NCBI GenBank assembly: GCA_005809115.1
Contig: SYLK01000597.1
Location: 1-6,354 of the forward strand
Length of the DNA: 6,354 nt
Direction: 5' to 3'
Origin: Planctomyces sp.
GTDB taxonomy: Bacteria; Planctomycetota; Planctomycetia; Planctomycetales; Planctomycetaceae
Part shown: in pieces, positions 1 through 5,818 of the stretch
Layout of the letters: each line of letters opens with the position of its first letter
How positions within the stretch are numbered: the stretch's first letter is position 1
Program-made: the position numbers and the translations under genes
Notes under the pieces: model-generated
Told to the model about the DNA's origin: nothing
Seen by the model: only the letters and a program-made list of their open reading frames with translations
Database searches by the model: none

Positions 1-597
1 GATGAGACGGCGGCGAGACACGACGATGTTTCGTCGGGCCTCGTCGATCTTCAGAATCATGCACTCGATTTCCTGACCGATGTAGTCCGCGATATCCGAT
101 GGCCGCCGAATATCGACCTGACTGGCCGGCAGGAAGACGTTCACACCAATATTGATCAGGAGGCCACCCTTGATCTTTCGAATGACTGTGCCGCGGACAA
201 TATCGCCCTCGGCATGCGTGCTGATGATCTTTTCCCACTCACGCACCCGATCGGCCTTCCGCTTGGAAAGCACAATCAGGCCGATGGAGTCTTCAAACTC
301 CTCCAGCAGCACTTCGATCCGCTGGCCAACCTGCGGCTGCTCGTCTTCTTCGGCCCATTCATCGCGCTGAACGACGCCCTCGCTCTTGTATCCAATGTCG
401 ACCACAACCTCTTCGTTGTCGACTCGCACGATGGTGCCCGTCAGGATCTCATTGATGTCATACGCCTGTGCCTTGGCGTCGTAGAGATCGTTGATCGCGT
501 TCTCGTCACTCTCCAGTTCCGGGAACGACGCAGACATGACAGCATCAAGCTCAGAATCGTCAACGTGGAATTCGCGTAAGAGACTTCGATCGACCAT
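1..597 (-). CDS. rpsA: 30S ribosomal protein S1, N-terminal part (runs off left edge)
   Basis: S1 binds mRNA on the small ribosomal subunit and helps recruit transcripts with weak or structured leaders. The 199 codons present encode an acidic N-terminal segment (about residues 1-48) and two S1/OB-fold repeats. Repeat 1 spans about residues 49-115, from NEILTGTIVRV through VVVDIGYKSEGVV to GLIVLSKRKA. Repeat 2 spans about 132-199, from GDIVRGTVI through GGLLINIGVNVFLPAS to NIVVSRRRLI. This tandem arrangement, with SKRKA and SRR ends, is characteristic of bacterial S1. The family usually has four to six repeats, so well over half the protein lies outside the window. The ATG at 597 is preceded by AGGCGG (612-607) with 9 nt spacing, a reasonable Shine-Dalgarno site. 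The frame is open to position 1. No frameshift is seen and family assignment is firm. Confidence 0.95.
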   Translation of the reverse strand, partial: MVDRSLLREFHVDDSELDAVMSASFPELESDENAINDLYDAKAQAYDINEILTGTIVRVDNEEVVVDIGYKSEGVVQRDEWAEEDEQPQVGQRIEVLLEEFEDSIGLIVLSKRKADRVREWEKIISTHAEGDIVRGTVIRKIKGGLLINIGVNVFLPASQVDIRRPSDIADYIGQEIECMILKIDEARRNIVVSRRRLI

Positions 598-850
598 AGT
601 GGAAAACCGCCTGAATGCACCGCACCACGCCTGCCATCTGCCAGATCAGCGCCAGAAGTCAAAGTCGCCTGCAGTATCCAATAAAAACAGAATATTGAGG
701 TGTCCTCTGTGACGACACATCACAGAATTCAGGAACATCCCCGCCGCAACTGGGAATTCTACCAGGTCTGCCATGTGAAGTCCAGTCGAGCAGTCCGCGA
801 TCGAAGTGGGCACAACAGCGTCGTAAGGTATTATGAAATAATGGGTTATG

Positions 851-859
851 TGTTATGTT
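851..859 (+). promoter_or_regulatory. Candidate extended -10 promoter for the oxidoreductase gene
   Basis: TGTTATGTT fits the extended -10 pattern TGn followed by TATGTT (4 of 6 matches to TATAAT). It lies in the only AT-rich island of the spacer, and GTTATG occurs twice (845-850 and 852-857). There is no good -35 hexamer 17 bp upstream (TTATGA at 831-836). If it is used, the transcript would have a leader of roughly 235 nt containing the downstream hairpins. This is a motif-level guess, and planctomycete promoters need not follow the E. coli consensus. Confidence 0.25.
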
Positions 860-892
860 CGGAAAATTCGTGCCGCCCTGCCCACGGTCTCC

Positions 893-950
893 CGGCCGTT
901 CGGCCGTCCTGTCCCGGCTGCAGGACACCGCCGGGAACACTTTTCCCGGC
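893..950. repeat. Three consecutive GC-rich inverted repeats in the leader region
   Basis: Three stem-loops follow one another. CGGCCG at 893-898 pairs with CGGCCG at 901-906. GTCCTG at 906-911 pairs with CAGGAC at 921-926. GCCGGGAA at 930-937 pairs perfectly with TTCCCGGC at 943-950 around a 5-nt loop. No T-run follows on either strand, so they do not read as ordinary intrinsic terminators. They lie between the candidate promoter and the oxidoreductase start and could be leader structure, or protein-binding or terminator-like elements of unknown type. Confidence 0.55.
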
Positions 951-1101
951 CCGAAAGCGCGGGAATCAGCCAGCTCCGGCTTGAAGATGGCCGTGTGCCC
1001 CGTCAGACTCTGTGCTTCAGGTGACCCGACTGACGGTTCGGAACCGCGGCCCGTCGGTCCGGGCGCACGCTTCATGACCCCTGTTGCGGAGCCGATTTCC
1101 C

Positions 1102-2457
1102 ATGGCGCAAGATCATCCTGCGACGCCTTCCCGCCGACGATTCCTGCAGACGTCCTCCACGGCGGTGGCCGCTGCGAGTGCTCTGGTTGGCCTGCATCCG
1201 CTCCGCGCGGCGCATGTCAGTGCTGACGAAACGATTCGGATCGGACTGATCGGCTGCGGGGGACGTGGTCGGGGCGCCGCCGATCAGGCCATGAACACGA
1301 CGGGACCCACGAAGCTGGTGTCCGTGGCGGACGTCTTCGAAAACAATCTGCTGAGCACCGTGCGCGGGCTGCAGCGCCAGCATGGCGACAAAGTGGATGT
1401 CCCGCCGGAACGGCAGTTCGTGGGGCTCGACGCGTGGCAGAAGGTGCTCGAACAGGATCTTGATCTCGTGATCCTCGCCACGCCGCCCGGATTTCGACCG
1501 CTGCACTTCGAAGGGGCGGTCAACGCGGGCAAGCATGTTTTCATGGAAAAGCCGGTCGCGGTGGATTCCATCGGTGTTCGCAAAGTCATTGCCGCCAACG
1601 AGATTGCGAAATCAAAAAACCTGGCGGTGGCCGTCGGGCTGCAGCGACATCACGAACCAATCTACATCGAGACCATCAAGCGTCTGCAGGACGGCGCGAT
1701 CGGAGAGATCATTGCGGCCAGAGCTTACTGGAATGGTGACAGCCCGTGGGTCCGGAATCGTGAAGAGGGGCAGACGGAGATGGAGTACCAGCTGCGAAAC
1801 TGGTACTACTTCAACTGGCTCTGCGGCGACCATATCAACGAACAGCACATTCACAACATTGATGTGATCAACTGGCTCATGAACGGAAATCCTGTGTCAG
1901 CGCAGGGACAGGGAGGACGACAGGTTCGCGTGGGACGACAGTACGGAGAAATCTTCGATCACCACTTCGTCGAATTCACGTACCGCACCGACGCGGCGCC
2001 GACCATCATGCTGAGCCAGTGTCGGCATATCACGAACTGCTGGAATCAGGTGAACGAGTTCGCGCACGGTTCGCTCGGCTGGGCCAATATCGGCGATGGC
2101 CAGATCTTTGATACCCGAGGAAACCTTGCCTGGGAATTCCCCAGAAAAGATGCCGCCGGCCAGCGGGTCAGCCTGCACGATGGACACCAGCAGGAACATC
2201 ACGATCTGTTCGCTGATCTGCGCGCCGGTCGGATTCCCAACGAAGGCGATTTTGGTGCGTACAGCACAATGACCGCGATCATGGGCCGGATGGCCACGTA
2301 CTCCGGCAGAGAAATCGCGTGGAAAGATGCCCTGGCTTCTGAATTGAGCATCTCGCCAGTGGAGAATTTTCACAGTTTCGCGGACACCCCGCCGGTTGTT
2401 CCGAATTCGGACCTGTCATACCCGATTGCGGTGCCGGGCGTGACCAAAGTCCTTTGA
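1102..2457 (+). CDS. Tat-exported Gfo/Idh/MocA-family oxidoreductase
   Basis: A 451-residue protein predicted to be an NAD(P)-dependent dehydrogenase acting on a sugar, inositol or sugar acid outside the cytoplasm. Residues 10-16 (SRRRFLQ) and the following Ala-rich stretch form a twin-arginine signal, which fits export of a folded protein with its nucleotide already bound. The Rossmann fold starts at TIRIGLIGCGGRGRG, with glycines at 51, 53 and 56. The family EKP motif is at 149-151, in HVFMEKPVAV. The substrate-domain signature GDHINEQHIHNIDVINW (from 242) gives the conserved His251 and Asp254. Glu247 occupies the place where many relatives have the Asp of D-x3-H. I chose ATG 1102 over a TTG at 1084 because GGAG (1088-1091) lies 10 nt upstream and the Tat signal then has normal length. 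The exact substrate cannot be read from sequence. The gene has its own spacer and no operon partner. Confidence 0.93.
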   Translation: MAQDHPATPSRRRFLQTSSTAVAAASALVGLHPLRAAHVSADETIRIGLIGCGGRGRGAADQAMNTTGPTKLVSVADVFENNLLSTVRGLQRQHGDKVDVPPERQFVGLDAWQKVLEQDLDLVILATPPGFRPLHFEGAVNAGKHVFMEKPVAVDSIGVRKVIAANEIAKSKNLAVAVGLQRHHEPIYIETIKRLQDGAIGEIIAARAYWNGDSPWVRNREEGQTEMEYQLRNWYYFNWLCGDHINEQHIHNIDVINWLMNGNPVSAQGQGGRQVRVGRQYGEIFDHHFVEFTYRTDAAPTIMLSQCRHITNCWNQVNEFAHGSLGWANIGDGQIFDTRGNLAWEFPRKDAAGQRVSLHDGHQQEHHDLFADLRAGRIPNEGDFGAYSTMTAIMGRMATYSGREIAWKDALASELSISPVENFHSFADTPPVVPNSDLSYPIAVPGVTKVL

Positions 2458-2865
2458 TCCGCCACCCGTCAGCAGCGATCGCATTCCGCCCGGAACCAGA
2501 TTCTGCGCGAAAACCGGCAGCTCCAGCAGGCGGAGCAGAGAAAACGGCTTCTGCAGGCATGCGACCACAGGCGGCATGATCAGCGACTGACATTCCTCCG
2601 GCGTGCCACTGCCGTTCATCAGCACGACGGAACTGCGGCAGCGGGGCCCCGTTTCTCGCAGTACAGCCGCCACGCCGTCTCCTCCACCCCACAGAAGTTC
2701 GCGTTCCAGCAGCAGAATGTCGGGTGACATCTCGCGCAGCCGGTCCAGACATTCTACGCCACTCTGTGCCGTTCGAACGTCAAATCCCAGTCGCTCCAGA
2801 CAGGATCGAAATGCGTCTGCCAGGTTGCCATCGGTGTCCGCAACCAGAATCTGTCGCTGCTGCAT
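2416..2865 (-). CDS. Stand-alone receiver-like (CheY-fold) protein with altered phosphorylation site
   Basis: A 149-residue protein with one response-regulator receiver domain (about residues 4-120) and no output domain. The first strand is ILVADTD (6-12), strand 3 is PDILLLE (48-54), the next strand is SSVVLMNG (78-85), and the switch lysine is in LQKPF (K106). Key positions are altered. The usual phospho-accepting Asp is Glu54 (codon GAA), the second acidic-pair residue appears to be Thr11, and the conserved Thr/Ser appears to be Asn84. The loop after Glu54 is longer than usual and reads LLWGGGDG (57-64). The start is well supported: AGGAG lies 9 nt before the ATG at 2865. The last 14 codons overlap the convergent oxidoreductase gene. 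The tail after residue 121 has no recognised domain. It could signal constitutively through protein contacts, but its partner is unknown; no histidine kinase is nearby. Confidence 0.82.
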   Translation of the reverse strand: MQQRQILVADTDGNLADAFRSCLERLGFDVRTAQSGVECLDRLREMSPDILLLERELLWGGGDGVAAVLRETGPRCRSSVVLMNGSGTPEECQSLIMPPVVACLQKPFSLLRLLELPVFAQNLVPGGMRSLLTGGGSKDFGHARHRNRV

Positions 2866-2978
2866 GTTTCTGCTCTCCTGCTGAAGAAGCCATCGCAGGC
2901 GGAACCTGACGAAAGGACGCTGATGAACGCAAGAAGCTGAGTGAACCTGAGGCGCCATCCATCAATACGGATTGTGAC

Positions 2979-3001
2979 CTCTGGATTCCTGCTGCCCAGA
3001 G
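2979..3001. repeat. Inverted repeat, 6-bp arms
   Basis: CTCTGG (2979-2984) pairs with CCAGAG (2996-3001) around an 11-nt loop. It is the first of the hairpin cluster and is weak on its own. Confidence 0.4.
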
Positions 3002-3011
3002 CATGACTCCT

Positions 3012-3031
3012 GAATCTGCCATGGCGGATTC
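3012..3031. repeat. Near-perfect 20-nt inverted repeat
   Basis: GAATC (3012-3016) pairs with GATTC (3027-3031), and the inner GCC (3018-3020) pairs with GGC (3023-3025). The only imperfection is T3017 opposite G3026. That is a G-U wobble in plus-strand RNA but an A-C mismatch in minus-strand RNA, giving a 9-bp stem with a 2-nt loop on the plus strand. Confidence 0.6.
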
Positions 3032-3066
3032 CACCATGCAGGCGGTCGTCGCGACGCAGGCAACTC

Positions 3067-3097
3067 GGCCCATGTGGGCCTGGTGCTGTGTCACAGC
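3067..3097. repeat. Two adjacent short inverted repeats
   Basis: GGCCCA (3067-3072) pairs with TGGGCC (3075-3080), and GCTGTG (3085-3090) pairs with CACAGC (3092-3097). Both are perfect but have very tight loops, so as DNA they could equally be protein-binding dyads. Confidence 0.5.
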
Positions 3098-3099
3098 TC

Positions 3100-3149
3100 A
3101 TCATTCGGGTTCGCAGACGCCCGTGGCGCAGGCTGCGAACCTGAGTGAT
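3100..3149 (+). repeat. Long stem-loop, 17-bp stem with two G-U pairs
   Basis: Positions 3100-3116 pair with 3133-3149. The inner nine pairs, GGTTCGCAG with CTGCGAACC, are perfect. The outer eight pairs are complementary apart from T3104 with G3145 and G3107 with T3142. Both are G-U pairs in plus-strand RNA but mismatches in minus-strand RNA. The 16-nt loop can form a further 4-bp stem, CGCC (3118-3121) with GGCG (3125-3128). A short TTT follows at 3160-3162, too far away and too short for a classic terminator. It may be a structured-RNA element or an unusual terminator. Confidence 0.65.
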
Positions 3150-3161
3150 CGCGGAATTCTT

Positions 3162-3186
3162 TGCCTGGCAGGCAGGATGCCCTGCC
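3162..3186. repeat. Overlapping inverted repeats just past the DUF1501 stop
   Basis: TGCCT (3162-3166) can pair with AGGCA (3170-3174). Alternatively GGCAGG (3171-3176) can pair with CCTGCC (3181-3186). The two stems are mutually exclusive because they share 3171-3174. They lie 32-56 nt beyond the DUF1501 stop in its direction of transcription and could help end that transcript, though no T-run follows. Confidence 0.4.
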
Positions 3187-3217
3187 CCTGTCCTTTCCGC
3201 AGTGACAGAGCCAGGCG

Positions 3218-4717
3218 TCATGCCAGCAGTTCCGGGCGCGCGTGACCGTCACCGGCGATCGGGTGGGGTCGCCCCTGCTGATCGGGGATGGTTTCGGATT
3301 CTGCGTACCCCAGCAGCTGGTAGACCGTCGCCTGCATGTCCTTGGGTGAGATGGGGGTGTCAGCGACATCTCCGCCGATCGCATCGGTCTTCCCCACGAC
3401 TCGCCCTCGCGCCATGCCGCCGCCGGCGAAGACCGAGCTGTATGCGCGCGACCAGTGATGGCGAGCGGCACCAATCGGGCCGGAATCAATCTTCGGCGTA
3501 CGACCATGTTCGCTGGTGCAGATCACCAGCGTCTCATCCAGCAGCCCGCGGTCGTCCAGATCACCGATCAGCGCCGAATAACTCTGGTCAAACACGGGCA
3601 GCAGATAGTTCCTGAGCCGTGGGAAATGATTGGAATGCGTATCCCAGACCGATGCGCCGTGCGGCCCGACGGGATCCCAGAAAACCGTGACGAATCTGGC
3701 ACCGGCTTCCACCAGCCGGCGCGCTGCAAGGCACGACTGGCCGAACAGCGTCATCCCATACCGTTCACGCAGCCGCAGCGGCTCATGCCCGACGTCGACG
3801 GCGTCACGAATCCGGCTGGATCCGACGAGCGACAGCGCTCGCTGCTGATGCGTGGCATAACCCTGCAGCGTTTCCGGACGATGCAGTCTGAGGCGCAGCG
3901 CATCAAACTGCTGCAGCAGGCTGATGCGTGCATCAAACCTCCGACTCGGTACGTCCTCCGGCAGGTGGCATCCCTGAGCGAGCTGAAGTCTCGCACCAAT
4001 TTCGATTCCGGCGTGCGGATCCTGCACGCGCTCTGTCTGCTGCTCCGCATTCAGCGGCGGAACGATGACCGTACCGGTCCCGGCAAAGTCCGTCCAGAAC
4101 GGATCGTATCCACTGCCCAGAAAAGCGCCGTACGGTCCGGCCTGATTCGGCGAGCTGCCGCGCGAGCAGAACTGCCACGGCAGCCCGATGTTGCGGTGAA
4201 CTGCCGGAGCCATTTCACCGGTACGCCGCGCGTCCAGAAAATCCACGACGGATCCCAGGAACGGCCAGTGCTCAGGCGCCCGCGGGGCGGTCTCGAGAGG
4301 GATGCTGTAGTTCGGCATACCCGACATGACGTAGGCACAGCAGTGGATCGGATACGCATGCGTCATCGACCGCACCACCGTCAGGCGATCGGCGATTCGG
4401 GCAGTCTGAGGTAGTCCTTCGCCGATCTGCAGGCCGGGCAATGCGGTGTCGATCGCTCCCATCTCGCCCTGAATTTCCGTCGGAGCATCTGGTTTCGGGT
4501 CGAATGTCTCGTGCTGCGGCGGTGAACCAAACAGGAACAGGAAAATGCAGGCTCGCGCAGGCCCGCGAGTTTTGTGCGGCAACGTCCCGGTACCGGCTGC
4601 AGGAGAAGTCCCGCCGGTCAGCCCCAGACCAAGCGCCTCGATCCCGCCGATATGCAGCAGATCGCGGCGAGTCACACCGTTGCAGAGGACTTTGCGACTT
4701 CCCATCAGTTTCAGCAT
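3218..4717 (-). CDS. DUF1501 family protein, Tat-exported, sulfatase-like fold
   Basis: A 499-residue DUF1501 protein, a family related to alkaline phosphatases and sulfatases and very abundant in Planctomycetes. The catalytic role of most members is not established. The N-terminus carries a twin-arginine signal, with TRRDLLHIGG at 16-25 and then a Gly/Ala-rich stretch. Family hallmarks follow in order: the FLFGSPPQHETFDPKPDAP segment near residue 60, DTHSNHF at 359-365, LLPVFDQSYSALIGDL, SEHGRTPKID around 402-411, ARHHW at 418-422, FAGGGMARGRVVGKTD, and a C-terminal ISPKDMQATVYQLLG with DQQGRP. I chose the ATG at 4717 because GGAG (4728-4725) is 7 nt upstream; a longer in-frame start at 4810 would only place an Arg-rich leader before the Tat signal. 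Length is normal and the frame intact. DUF1501 genes commonly sit beside DUF1549/DUF1553 cytochrome-type genes, and no such partner is present here. Confidence 0.93.
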   Translation of the reverse strand: MLKLMGSRKVLCNGVTRRDLLHIGGIEALGLGLTGGTSPAAGTGTLPHKTRGPARACIFLFLFGSPPQHETFDPKPDAPTEIQGEMGAIDTALPGLQIGEGLPQTARIADRLTVVRSMTHAYPIHCCAYVMSGMPNYSIPLETAPRAPEHWPFLGSVVDFLDARRTGEMAPAVHRNIGLPWQFCSRGSSPNQAGPYGAFLGSGYDPFWTDFAGTGTVIVPPLNAEQQTERVQDPHAGIEIGARLQLAQGCHLPEDVPSRRFDARISLLQQFDALRLRLHRPETLQGYATHQQRALSLVGSSRIRDAVDVGHEPLRLRERYGMTLFGQSCLAARRLVEAGARFVTVFWDPVGPHGASVWDTHSNHFPRLRNYLLPVFDQSYSALIGDLDDRGLLDETLVICTSEHGRTPKIDSGPIGAARHHWSRAYSSVFAGGGMARGRVVGKTDAIGGDVADTPISPKDMQATVYQLLGYAESETIPDQQGRPHPIAGDGHARPELLA

Positions 4718-4786
4718 GCTGCAGCTCCGGACCGCCACGACACCGCGCCTTCTCCGGTGACCCGCTTCAGCCTCCGGCAGCCTTGT

Positions 4787-4815
4787 ATTCTTGCGTCCGC
4801 CGAACCACAAGCCAA
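4787..4815 (-). promoter_or_regulatory. Candidate sigma70-type promoter for the DUF1501 gene
   Basis: On the minus strand, TTGGCT (4815-4810) is followed after exactly 17 bp by AAGAAT (4792-4787). Each hexamer matches the consensus at four of six positions. Transcription would start near 4780, giving a leader of about 60 nt. This is consistent but weak evidence. Confidence 0.3.
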
Positions 4816-4878
4816 TTCCGTTTTCACCCGATTTTTCCGCAACCTGTGTTTCCCGTCAGAGCCCTGCGTGGTCACGCC

Positions 4879-4887
4879 TGCTATGAT
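4879..4887 (+). promoter_or_regulatory. Candidate extended -10 promoter for the dehydrogenase gene
   Basis: TG-C-TATGAT: the hexamer matches TATAAT at five of six positions and has the TGn extension that can substitute for a -35 element. No good -35 is present at 17 bp (GAGCCC). Transcription would start near 4894, about 84 nt before the ATG, placing the 14-bp tandem repeat inside the leader. Confidence 0.4.
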
Positions 4888-4919
4888 ATTGCGAAGCCCG
4901 CCGCCGGCTGATCGTCGGC

Positions 4920-4947
4920 CGGTCGGCATTCCCCGGTCGGCACTCCC
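4920..4947 (+). repeat. Tandem 14-bp direct repeat upstream of the dehydrogenase start
   Basis: CGGTCGGCATTCCC (4920-4933) is followed immediately by CGGTCGGCACTCCC (4934-4947), 13 of 14 identical. A shorter related piece, CGTCGGC, precedes it at 4913-4919. It ends 30 nt before the ATG and could be a regulator site, a leader element or a slippage duplication. Confidence 0.6.
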
Positions 4948-4977
4948 CCGTTCCTTTCCCCCTCTGCAGGCGATGTC

Positions 4978-5763
4978 ATGACGCTGAGAAAAGTTCTGAT
5001 TACCGGGGTCAGCGGACTCATCGGCGGGCTGACACTGAAACACCTCAGTGACCGGTACGAATTCAGCGGTCTGAGTCGCAGGGCCGTGGCGGGGATTCCG
5101 CATCTGGCCGCCGACATTCGGGATGCTGCGGGAATCAGACCCGCCTTTCGCGGCGTTCACACGGTGCTGCATCTGGCCGCGGCCAATGGCCCGCACGAGT
5201 GGCTGGAATGGGGCCCGACGATGGCGACCACCCTTCAGGGAACGCTGAACGTCTACGAGGCGGCACGCGAGGCCGGAGTGCGGCGCGTGGTGTTCTTCAG
5301 CAGCGGCTGCTGCCAGCTCGCCTGGGAATGGGACAAGAATCATCCTTACGGCGTGATTGCCAACGGCCCCGATGATCAGATACCGCCGACGTGGCCCATG
5401 GTCGATCTGAACTGGCCCGTCCGTCCGGACTCGCCTTACGCGGTGGGCAAGCTGTTTGGTGAAAATCTGGGACGATACTACTGTGATAAATATGATATCT
5501 CGACCATCGTGATTCGGCTGGGGGCGGTGCTTCCGGAAGACCGCCCACAGGTGCGGCGACATTTCCCGGGGTATTTGTCCCATGCTGACTGCGTGCAGCT
5601 GATCGACAAGTGTCTGGGTGCTCCGGAGTCACTTCGCTACGACATTTTCAACGCCATTTCCGAGAACAAGTACCGCTGGCGATCCACCGACCATACGAAG
5701 GAGGTCCTGGGCTGGGTGCCCACAGGACGCTCAGACGATTTCCCGGTGCCACCGGCGGTCTGA
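4978..5763 (+). CDS. NAD-dependent epimerase/dehydratase-type SDR, uronate-dehydrogenase-like
   Basis: A 261-residue extended short-chain dehydrogenase, probably cytoplasmic since no signal peptide is seen. The cofactor motif TGVSGLIGG gives G10-x2-G13-x2-G16. HLAAANGP follows in the usual NAD-binding position. The catalytic set is visible as Ser108/Ser109 in VVFFSSGC and Tyr154-x3-Lys158 in SPYAVGK. The segment after this, FGENLGRYYCDKYDISTIVIRLGAVLPE, then a short loop, SHADCVQLIDKCLGAP, and a terminal LGWVPTGRSDDF resemble uronate dehydrogenase (uronic acid to aldaric acid lactone, NAD+), which also has about 265 residues. That is my recollection of the family, not an alignment, and other sugar-nucleotide or sugar-acid substrates remain possible. 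The ATG at 4978 has CAGG 7 nt upstream, a modest ribosome-binding site. The gene is convergent with the comM-like fragment, 55 bp apart. Confidence 0.9.
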   Translation: MTLRKVLITGVSGLIGGLTLKHLSDRYEFSGLSRRAVAGIPHLAADIRDAAGIRPAFRGVHTVLHLAAANGPHEWLEWGPTMATTLQGTLNVYEAAREAGVRRVVFFSSGCCQLAWEWDKNHPYGVIANGPDDQIPPTWPMVDLNWPVRPDSPYAVGKLFGENLGRYYCDKYDISTIVIRLGAVLPEDRPQVRRHFPGYLSHADCVQLIDKCLGAPESLRYDIFNAISENKYRWRSTDHTKEVLGWVPTGRSDDFPVPPAV

Positions 5764-5773
5764 AGGCGGTCTG
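5754..5773 (+). repeat. Short direct repeat across the dehydrogenase stop codon
   Basis: GGCGGTCTG occurs at 5754-5762 and again at 5765-5773, an 11-bp period. The stop codon TGA lies at the end of the first copy. It looks like a small tandem duplication. The 55-bp convergent spacer (5764-5818) otherwise holds only a weak GCAC/GTGC dyad and no clear terminator. Confidence 0.5.
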
Positions 5774-5818
5774 TGGCACGCACCCGAACGGCAGTGCTGT
5801 GGATGCGCAGGCCGGTCC

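Larger units (their letters stand above)
598..1101. other. Spacer between rpsA and the divergent oxidoreductase gene
   Basis: About 500 bp without a convincing gene; several overlapping open frames have no family resemblance and look like chance frames in GC-rich DNA. It must hold the start signals for both divergent genes. An AT-rich island (about 826-866) stands out and carries the best plus-strand promoter candidate. It is followed by GC-rich inverted repeats (893-950) and a smaller one at 1034-1046 (CGGTT/AACCG). On the rpsA side, a TTGACT hexamer lies on the minus strand just left of 665, but no good -10 element follows at the proper distance, so the rpsA promoter is not assigned. Confidence 0.5.
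2866..3217. other. Gene-free spacer rich in inverted repeats
   Basis: This stretch separates the end of the DUF1501 gene from the start of the receiver-like gene, both on the minus strand. The open frames crossing it have no family resemblance and no ribosome-binding context, and I regard them as chance. At least seven inverted repeats are packed into about 2979-3186 (listed separately). It should hold the promoter of the receiver-like gene and the 3' end of the DUF1501 transcript, but no T-rich intrinsic terminator is visible on either strand. Confidence 0.6.
4718..4977. promoter_or_regulatory. Divergent promoter region between DUF1501 and dehydrogenase genes
   Basis: A 260-bp spacer between two genes that start outward, so it should contain both promoters. 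It is locally more AT-rich around 4800-4850 and 4880-4890. Best candidates, listed separately, are an extended -10 facing the dehydrogenase and a -35/-10 pair facing the DUF1501 gene. A tandem 14-bp repeat lies next to the dehydrogenase start. No gene is seen. Confidence 0.6.

Noticed and set aside
214..579. Plus-strand open frame of 121 codons opposite rpsA
   Set aside because: It is a mirror of the S1 repeats on the minus strand; the S1 reading is unambiguous and the antisense protein resembles nothing.
930..950. Perfect 8-bp hairpin considered as an intrinsic terminator
   Set aside because: No T-run follows on either strand, and no gene ends just upstream of it on the plus or minus strand.
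659..1075. Minus-strand open frame of 138 codons in the rpsA-oxidoreductase spacer
   Set aside because: It has low-complexity Arg/Gly/Pro composition, no Shine-Dalgarno site and no family resemblance, and it runs through the inverted repeats.
3100..3149. Long stem-loop considered as a tRNA-like, integron attC or CRISPR repeat element
   Set aside because: There is no cloverleaf or CCA end, no attC core sites were recognised, and the sequence is not repeated at regular spacing.
2754..3245. Several open frames crossing the hairpin-rich spacer on both strands
   Set aside because: They have mutually overlapping frames with no motif or start context, and they overlap the receiver-like gene or the DUF1501 end.
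3455..4414. Open frame of 319 codons on the plus strand opposite the DUF1501 gene
   Set aside because: It lies entirely antisense to a well-supported family gene, has no recognisable motifs or ribosome-binding site, and is explained by the codon bias of GC-rich coding DNA.
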